A stretch of DNA of 64,000 bases from Isoetes taiwanensis (taxonomy: Eukaryota > Streptophyta > Lycopodiopsida > Isoetales > Isoetaceae). Shown here in pieces: positions 57,335 through 64,000 of this stretch. The notes beneath the pieces were generated by a model that worked only from the letters and a program-made list of their open reading frames with translations, was not told the DNA's origin and did not search any database. The stretch spans positions 372,001-436,000 of the forward strand of contig JAJEKV010000207.1 of assembly GCA_021234155.1 (NCBI GenBank), in the 5' to 3' direction. A program made the position numbers and the translations under genes. The stretch's first letter is position 1; the number at the start of each line of letters is the position of its first letter.

Positions 57335-57590
57335 TTATATTATAGAGTACAATCTACAATCTAGAAACTTGAAAGAAACAATGAATGGCAATAGAAAGGG
57401 AGATAATACTGCATTTATGAGCCCTAGAAGAAAATAAAGTTGTATCTGAGGAAAACAATAATAAAAGCATGCGCTACCAAGAGACATGGCTTTCTCCCTG
57501 TCCTCTGTTTTCACAAACTCGCAGTATATGGGTTGCAATGGCTGCCCAACCATCTACCATTATAAATGTGATGAAATATTTTGCCTTCAT
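57335..57590 (-). pseudogene. Captured OSCA/CSC1-like channel gene fragment
   Basis: Minus-strand frames give KYFITFIMVDGWAAIA, then CEFVKTEDREKAMSLG, then IQLYFLLGLINAVLSPFLLP. In plant OSCA/CSC1-like (RSN1_7TM, DUF221) mechanosensitive calcium channels, the same three blocks follow in this order: an 'FIT.IMVDGWA' transmembrane helix, the 'F.VKTE.DRE.AM' loop, and the 'IQLYFLLGL.YAV..P.LLPF' helix. Between the first and second blocks about a dozen residues are missing and the frame shifts; a GT...CAG intron-like gap may separate the second and third. Only a small part of a roughly 750-residue protein is present, so this is a gene piece captured by the CACTA element. Confidence 0.75.
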
Positions 57591-57599
57591 AGGAACAAT

Positions 57600-60398
57600 A
57601 ATGGAGTATCATATTTGTCAAGCTGCAATATAATGGAAATGATTAGAATGCATCACCTTGGGGATATGGTAGTATCATGTCTTCTTGAATTATAATGCTT
57701 GATGCTTATCTTGATTTGTAATGCTTATACCAAACGCTGCTGCAATATCCATATACATATCTGAAAACCAAGAATTGCAAACCAAGAATTGCAAGTACAA
57801 ATAATATCAGCAGATGTAAATACGACACATTGTTATGCATAAAAAAGGCAGTACAACAAATTTGTAAATCTTGACTCTAGCCACAGGGTGTACCTAAGGC
57901 AAAAGAGATGACTCTTTTGCCCTGAGATGACGTTAGTAAGAAAGGAAATTAGAATAGAATTAAAACTTCCAGAATTGATGTCAAAATATTATTATTCAAT
58001 CATATTGTTATCAAGACAAATCATTAGACGAGAACCAATTTCTTGATCCCAAATCTAAGAAGTTGCCTAGATAATCACTATGATAACAAATTCCACTATA
58101 ACGTAATCAGTTAATCATTACTGTGTCATAAGACAAAATCAGAGTTTGGTAAAAGAACATTCCCAATCTCAGAATTTGGCAAAATTTGCCCAAATATTAA
58201 CATAAGAGGTTAAGTTTATCATTTGCTTTCAAATAAGCTTTTTTCAAGCATACAGAGTGTACATGACGCACAAGCAAAGTTATTCAGTTACCAATGCAAG
58301 ATTTTTGTAACCAAGACAGACCAAAATATTGACTCAAACCTTTAGCGTATGTCGTCATATTTTCGGCTGCAAGTTGGCATTCTTGGAACGTTTTTTGATC
58401 ATTCTATCTCAATAACATCCAGCCATGTACTAAGTCATATGGTGAGTCTGTTTGTGCTGGTAATTACCTTGAAACAAAGCTGAAAAATAAGGCAAAACCA
58501 TTCATAAAGAGAGAGCATTTTCTTAATGCTTGTTTGCAACCTGAAATCCTTACAACATGCATCAATTTTGAATGCACGAAAAATACCAATATGAACAAGC
58601 AAACCTAGTATTTCTGCCTACTTGCCTCCAAGGCTATTGTATAATCCAGTTTAAAGGAATAAAATAAAATAAATTAAAGTATTCAAAGCTTATAAAAGAA
58701 CAGTACAAAATAATTGTTTGTTCTATCTTTCTATTGCACAAAAATCCCAAGATTGTTGATGGTCGGCAGAAATTTTTAAGCAAAGGACTAAATTGAAGTT
58801 ACTCCGGACATCTGAAGCATCCCAGCATATAGCTATTACGGCATAAATTACCACAGCTGTAAGAAGGCCACGAATATCCGGCCTACATGCTGCTAGCACC
58901 AAAGCACTACAAATTTTTTGCCTGCAAATCCGGCAAACATGAAATGGATCCATTTCTTTTGGATTGCAATGACCGCCATCACTAGTTCTACCGGTTCTTG
59001 TGATGAGTTTGTTTTAGCATCATAAGAATAACTGGGGATTTTTTACTCACCTAGTAGCATATGGACTCGTGAGCAAATCGCCAACAGGGGTAGACATGGC
59101 ATCGCCAATCTCGTTTTTTCGCCATGGTATAGATCACCACCGAAATATTCTGGTCATTGTTGCAAGTATTTGCCTATGAGATACAATGCAATAGCCGAAT
59201 AAAATGCTTTCCTGTATTTATATGAAACGGATCCATTTTTGGATCATAACGACCAGATAAATTCATGTATTATGCTCTGTATGGTCATGAGAAACAAAAC
59301 CAAGTCATACCTGTAATCCGGATCATTCTGGCGGCCACTTTGGTGCCAGATATTTCGGCCCTAATGCCACGTACTGAACTAGGGTTTGTAACCCTTAGAT
59401 CGATTTCTAAAAATGCCTTTTAAAAAACAAATAATGTAAAACAGATAAATAAATAATGTTTGCCTTAGAGAACTCTTGACTCTGCCCTCCATCTCCGGCA
59501 CTACCACTATTGTATTGATCTCCTCAAAATCGATTTGTGGGGCTAGCTAGGAATCGGTCATTTGGGCAGAGAAAATTTGGAATTGGGTATAATAATTGGG
59601 TATACTAATAACTTGATTTGACATTGGGTATACACTTTAGAATGCTAATACACAAGAAAGATTTCACCAAAGGCAGATTTTCATCAATATTCGCATCATC
59701 ATACATGACACTCTTTTCACAAGATTCCAATGTATATCCATGTATCAATCCCTTCTAGAGCAACTATAACCAAAATCAACACTAAAATAATATTGTAAAT
59801 ATATGCCGTAGGAACTAAAGCATTATGTCTTACTATTTTCCTCTGCCATTAGTCTTATAGACAACCAATGCATAAATTTTCAATGCTGCTTAATTCATAT
59901 TGACATATTCCTATGTGTTATGCCTTAGGCCATTATTATCCAACCTTATATTGATGTTTCAATCGTTGCAAGCTAATATTTCATATCCTGCTTATACCAA
60001 CATACTCATTTCAACTTTGTTTGTTAATTTTTTAACCCTTGCTTAAACAGGGTTATTTGCTTCCATGTAGCACATCCTTTCAAACTCATGCTCAGATCCT
60101 ACACAAATTCTCAAAACCCATGGTACATCATTGCTATTGGGATTTATTATCCCAGGCCTTAGTGCCAAGATCAGATAGCCCCAAAAATACCCCATTTTAT
60201 CCATCTAGAAATTCATGGGTATGATGGTTTTTTGTGTTTAAAGGTGGCACTTCCACCACCAATACCATATGTATTGTTCCCATATATTGTTCACTCTTGT
60301 AAAAAATCATCATATAATCATTTCCAAAATGTTTCATTTTTTCAACATGTGTATTGTAGAATTCAAACATATAGCACCCTAGGCAAACTTTACAACAT
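57600..60398. other. CACTA interior, no recognised gene
   Basis: AT-rich with intron-like sequence. One minus-strand frame (58953-58723: MDPFHVCRICRQKICSALVL) has a cysteine pair pattern and coding-like composition, but no family can be named. Confidence 0.35.
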
Positions 60399-60516
60399 AT
60401 GTCTCTGACTGTTTCTCTCACTATGTCTCTGACTAGTTCTCTGACTATTTCTCTGACTATGTCTCTAACTATTTCTCTGACGATTCTGCTTCTGACGATT
60501 TGTCTGACAATCCACA
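60399..60516. repeat. CACTA right subterminal repeats, outer part
   Basis: About ten copies of TCTCTGACTAT-type units (CTGAC core, 12-bp period), the reverse complement of the left-end GTCAG repeats. They end where the SINE dimer begins. Confidence 0.8.
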
Positions 60517-61354
60517 GTCGTCGGATCTGTCAATCCTACGGCCCAGACTGTATGTTGGAGCCTCTGGACACCTCTCGTTTCGATTATGCTCAATTATGAT
60601 TGGGGACGCCTATGATTTTAAGATGTCGAATACGAGTTTGCCTAAGGTTTTGATGGTATATCGTGCCTCTATACGGTTTCATTTAAGCTTTTAGAATATG
60701 AAATACGGGGATTCGAACCTCTACTAAAATAACTCAATGTCCTAATAAGACTACTTTAACCAATCTAACTAGTGAGCTAATGTGACTATTTTTTATCTTA
60801 AATCTATGTTTTTTTTTTTATAATAACCCATTGAATTGTTTTAGGGATATGGTCTATGGTTTCAAGAATTATATCTATATCAAATCCCCCTGGAACCCCC
60901 TGTTATTTTGCTACATATTCTAAACGAGGTGCACCCCTGGACTACCACGGTCGCCGGATCATCAATCCTACGCCCGTGATCGTATGTTGGAGCCTCCTCG
61001 ACACCTCTCGTTCGATTATGCTCAATTATGATTGGGGACGCCTATGATTTTAAGATGTCGAATAACGAGTTTGCCTAAGGTTTTGATGGTATATCGTGCC
61101 TCTATACTTGGTTTCATTTAAGCTTTTAGAATATGAAATACGGGGATTCGAACCTCTACTAAAATAACTCAATGTCCTAATAAGACTACTTTAACCAATC
61201 TAACTAGTGAGCTAATGTGACTATTTTTTATCTTAAATCTATGTTTTTTTTTTTATAATAACCCATTGAATTGTTTTAGGGATATGGTCTATGGTTTCAA
61301 GAATTATATCTATATCAAATCCCCCTGGAACCCCCTGTTATTTTGCTACATATT
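60517..61354 (-). mobile_element. SINE dimer, inverted relative to 7738-8600
   Basis: Two units in tandem on the minus strand (about 60517-60917 and 60918-61354). Each has the box B complement GGATTCGAACC (60711 and 61143) and the box A complement CTAGTGAGCTA (60769 and 61202). It lies within the right subterminal repeat zone of the CACTA element, whose repeats resume at 61375. Confidence 0.65.
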
Positions 61355-61361
61355 TGTATGA

Positions 61362-61520
61362 TGAATATTGTGACGAATAGTCTGACGATTGTTTTAACGT
61401 CAATTCGTCAGGTTAATCGTCAGAAGCATAATCATCAGATAAATAGTCAGTAAAATTGTCATGGCTACATCGAGCAAACCCAGTTGGACGATCTGACGTT
61501 TTTTCTGACGTCTAACTATC
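61362..61520. repeat. CACTA right subterminal repeats, terminal part
   Basis: CTGAC and GTCAG cores in both orientations (TCTGACGATT, TCGTCAGGTTAATCGTCAG, TCTGACGTCTAAC) run into the right inverted terminus. Confidence 0.8.
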
Positions 61521-61537
61521 ATTCTCTTGTAGTGACG

Positions 61538-63070
61538 GAGGGGGCTGCCATGTAATGGATGGTTTGACATGGAATGTAAACAGCAGAGGCAAAAATTTAG
61601 AGCAGCACAAGGGGCAGCTAAAGTACAGGAAAGGAGAGTGTATACCAAGCTGGTAAAAAATAAGAAGGCAGCATATTTACATCGTAAACATAGGCGAATG
61701 GTGGAAGAACTGCTGGTTGATCCAAAGAAATTTTGGAATAGGCTTAAACCCTTGAAGCATGGGGGTAATGTGTTGCAAGCGGGGGCACTAATGGAGCATG
61801 TACGCAATTTATACCATGTCCATGGAGTTGAGGATAAGATGGCCGAAGAGACATGTGAGATGGATGATATGCTTTACCGGAGGATGTTCGGTGGGACTCA
61901 ACAGACTTGCTAATGGCAAAGTTTAGATGCTTGTGGCCTTAAGGGCTAAAATGCTTAAATAAAATGGAGAAGTTGATTACGAATAGGCTGGTCGACATGT
62001 TCAATATGGCTTTGAGAGATGGGTTTCCTATGTCCTGGCAGGTTAATAGGCTAGTGCCATTGCACAAGTCAAGGGATGCATCTGATCCGGGTAACTACCG
62101 TACTATTATGGTTGGCAGCCTTTACGCAAAACTGTATGCCTCTATACGTGAGGGCAAGATAAGCAACTGGGCAGAGGATAGGCCAAGCGGGCTTTAGACC
62201 TAAAAAGTCTACAACTGACCATTTGGTCACCCTTCGTGCTATGATGGATTTAGTGGTGGGAAAAAAAAAAAAAAAACCTTTGTATCGTCGTGGTTTGTGG
62301 ATTTCAAAGAAGGCCTTTGACATGGTGAATAGGCAAAAATCGTGGCATAGGATGGTAGATTTGGGCATCCCGATGGGGCTTAGGCATGCAAAGAAGTGTT
62401 CTTTATAAAAAGTACGTGCAACTCTCTCTCCCTTTTGTTGGAATGTGTGATGATGTAGTAGAGAGTAATATGGGAGTTAAACATGGGTGTCCTTTGTCGC
62501 CTACCTTGTTTGGATTGTTCATAGATCAGCTGGAGGGGTGGGATGGTACATCCTTGAATGGGTATGTACTTATGCTCTTGCTATATGCTGATGATATTGT
62601 GTTGCTATCTCGGAGCATACATGGGATGCAAAGACATTTGGATGTGCTTGCTGGTTTTGTGATGCTAAAAGTATGCAAAGCGAACTGAAAAAGACTAAAT
62701 TCGTTGTTTTGGAGCGAATAAAACAGATCATGTGCGGCTACTTTACAAGGGTAAGCAAGTTGAGGTCGTTGAAAGCTGTAAGTATCTGGGTTTGATTGTA
62801 GACAAAAAATCCGAATTGGAATCAGGCGGTCGAACATAGAGTGAGTGCGGGCTGTGTGTGAATGCTGACATTTGGAACTTTGAAATGAAACACATGCTCT
62901 TTAAAGTATTGGTACAAACGGTTATACTGTATGGTTGTGAAGCCTGGAGGCCAGGCCTCGCTAATGATGGGTGGAAAAAGGTGGAAAAAATACAAAAGAA
63001 ATTTTTTCACACGGAACTGGGCACTAAAATGCAAACGCCATCTTATATTATAATGTTATACCGTAAGTAG
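61538..63070 (+). pseudogene. LINE ORF2 C-terminal part: reverse transcriptase
   Basis: This continues the ORF2 cut by the CACTA element. The linker (61569-61913, RRMVEELLVDPKKFWNRLKP) is followed by RT pieces: VNRLVPLHKSRDASDPGNYR (61964-62197), a KKAFDMVN box after a 16-A run (62223-62408), HGCPLSPTLFGLFIDQLE and LLLYADDIVLLS (62386-62688), and a thumb/connection piece (62858-63070, VILYGCEAWRPGL). YADD is the catalytic box. Frameshifts lie near 61920, 62200, 62400, 62690 and 62850, so it is inactive. No RNase H or zinc knuckle is seen before the 3' repeats. Confidence 0.9.
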
Positions 63071-63200
63071 TGCACCGAGCCCTAATTTGAATGGCCGAGA
63101 TCATCTGGATGCATCTTATATTATAATGTTATACCGTAAGTAGTGCACCGAGCCCTAATTTGAATGGCCGATATCATCTGGATGCATCCGAAGGCCTAGA
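63041..63200. repeat. 73-bp tandem repeat at the LINE 3' end
   Basis: TCTTATATTATAATGTTATA starts copies at 63041 and 63114, each running through GTGCACCGAGCCCTAATTTG to ATCATCTGGATG. A third copy starts at about 63948 and runs off the window end, on the far side of the purine tract. Confidence 0.88.
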
Positions 63201-63247
63201 TTTATTGCACGACTTACCAACACTGTGATTGGTCATGCTTCGATCTC

Positions 63248-63945
63248 TTAAGGGGAAAGGTAAATGAAAAGGGGGAAAAGGAGAAGGGAAGTGGAAAGAG
63301 AGAATGTGAAGGGCAAAAAGGCATGGGGAAAAAGGAAAAGGGTAAAAGGAAAAGGGAAAAGGGTGGGGATAAGAGAAGAGAAAAAAGGCATGGAAAACGA
63401 AAAAGGGAAAGGGAACCTGGGAAAAGGGCACGAGGGAAGGAGGAAGAGATAAAGTGGAAAAGGTGGGCATGAAAAAAAAAGGAAAGAGGAAAAGGTTGAA
63501 AAAAGGAGAAAATGAAGGAGAAGAAAAGCATGGAAAAGGGGAGGAGAAAAAAAACATGGGAAAAGGAAGGAGCATGGGAAAAGGGGGAAAAGAGAAGCGT
63601 TGAGGAAAGAGGAAAAAGGAAGGGACAAATGGCATAGGAAAAGGGAAAAAAAAAAGAGGGGGAAAGGGAAGGGAAAAAACGCATCAAAAAAAGGGGAAGA
63701 GTGAAAGGTTGTAAAAATGAGGAAAAGGGAAGGGACAAGGGGGAACAAGAAAAGGATGGGGAGAGGGGAAAAGAAAAGGGGCATAAAAAAAGGGAAAGTG
63801 AGAAGAAAGAAAAAGGAAAGGGAAAAGGGGGAAAGGGAACCTAGGTAAAGGTCACAAGGAAAAAGAAAGAGGGAAACGAGAAAAGGGAAGGAGGGAAGGG
63901 CATGAAAGAAAAGGGAAGAGGAAAATGGTGAAGAAAGGGAAAAAA
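63248..63945. repeat. Polypurine tract of ~700 bp
   Basis: The plus strand is almost exclusively A and G, in GGGAAAAGG-type phrases with occasional GGCATGGGAA or CACGAGG interruptions. It is bounded on both sides by copies of the GTTATACCGTAAGTAGTGCA repeat. Long minus-strand F/P/S-rich frames across it are composition artefacts. Confidence 0.92.
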
Positions 63946-64000
63946 GAATGTTATACCGTAAGTAGTGCACCGAGCCCTAATTTGAATGGCCGATATCATC

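Larger units (their letters stand above)
55875..61534. mobile_element. Complete CACTA (En/Spm) transposon with 3-bp target duplication
   Basis: 5,660 bp bounded by inverted termini CACTACAAGAGGATG and CATTCTCTTGTAGTG, flanked by ACG on both sides (55872-55874 and 61535-61537). Next to both termini lies TAGACGTCAG, then arrays of GTCAG-core subterminal repeats, which in CACTA elements bind the regulatory transposase protein. Precise removal of the element plus one ACG rejoins the LINE reading frame across the site, confirming the boundaries. No TNPA/TNPD-type transposase was recognised, so the element is non-autonomous. It carries a fragment of an OSCA-type gene and a SINE dimer. Confidence 0.95.

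Noticed and set aside
63174-63970. Long minus-strand F/P/S-rich frames (up to 240 codons)
   Set aside because: They are produced by the polypurine tract, which lacks stop codons on the complementary strand. There is no domain or start context.

Overview
The window is repeat-dominated nuclear DNA of a land plant. The evidence is the PPR-type protein relic, the plant-type LTR retrotransposon primed by initiator tRNA-Met, the CACTA, hAT and Helitron termini, and a captured fragment of an OSCA/CSC1-type channel gene. The mix of degenerate families, including a transposon-associated protein type I associate with ferns, suggests a seed-free plant, most likely a fern. That placement is inference. 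I see no clearly intact host gene; nearly everything coding is mobile or broken.

Layout. 0-7 kb: relics of mobile-type proteins and a minus-strand LINE (2.9-5.5 kb). 7.7-8.6 kb: a head-to-tail pair of tRNA-like SINE units, then a Helitron end at 8.75 kb. 10.6-15.2 kb: tandem and inverted repeat clusters. 15.7-17.4 kb: a PPR pseudogene with internal duplications, followed by more Helitron ends. 18-24.6 kb: mostly non-coding with small tandem duplications. 24.7-47.4 kb: one large minus-strand Ty3/gypsy retrotransposon with nested insertions. 48.2-50.1 kb: a giant foldback. 50.7-52.7 kb: a minisatellite, then a (TC)n tract. 53.4-63.1 kb: a plus-strand LINE split by a MITE and by a complete 5.66-kb CACTA transposon. 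63.2-63.9 kb: a purine-only tract.

The most striking content is in the Ty3/gypsy element. Between its primer-binding site and gag it carries two extra minus-strand transcription units. One (35274-36590) begins with the exact histone H3 N-terminus MARTKQTAR. It ends with an 89-position gap-free match to the H3 histone fold, separated from the tail by a long charged segment. The other (33047-34573) is an intact ORF of about 508 codons of unknown function. Each ORF has an identical TATA box (CTATAAATAG) about 100 bp upstream of its start codon, and each TATA box is preceded by two copies of a roughly 68-bp dyad-symmetric element. This looks like a retrotransposon carrying self-promoted accessory genes, one of them a histone H3 derivative. 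In this copy the H3-like gene, gag and pol are all damaged.

Nesting gives a relative history. A hAT MITE (8-bp duplication AGCCCGAA) landed in one of the dyad elements. A 7.2-kb unit with 2.07-kb terminal direct repeats then landed in that MITE. That unit in turn holds a 2.2-kb inverted-repeat element with an array of GGTATAAATTTATACC palindromes. Two more hAT-type elements sit in the 3' internal region and in the 5' LTR.
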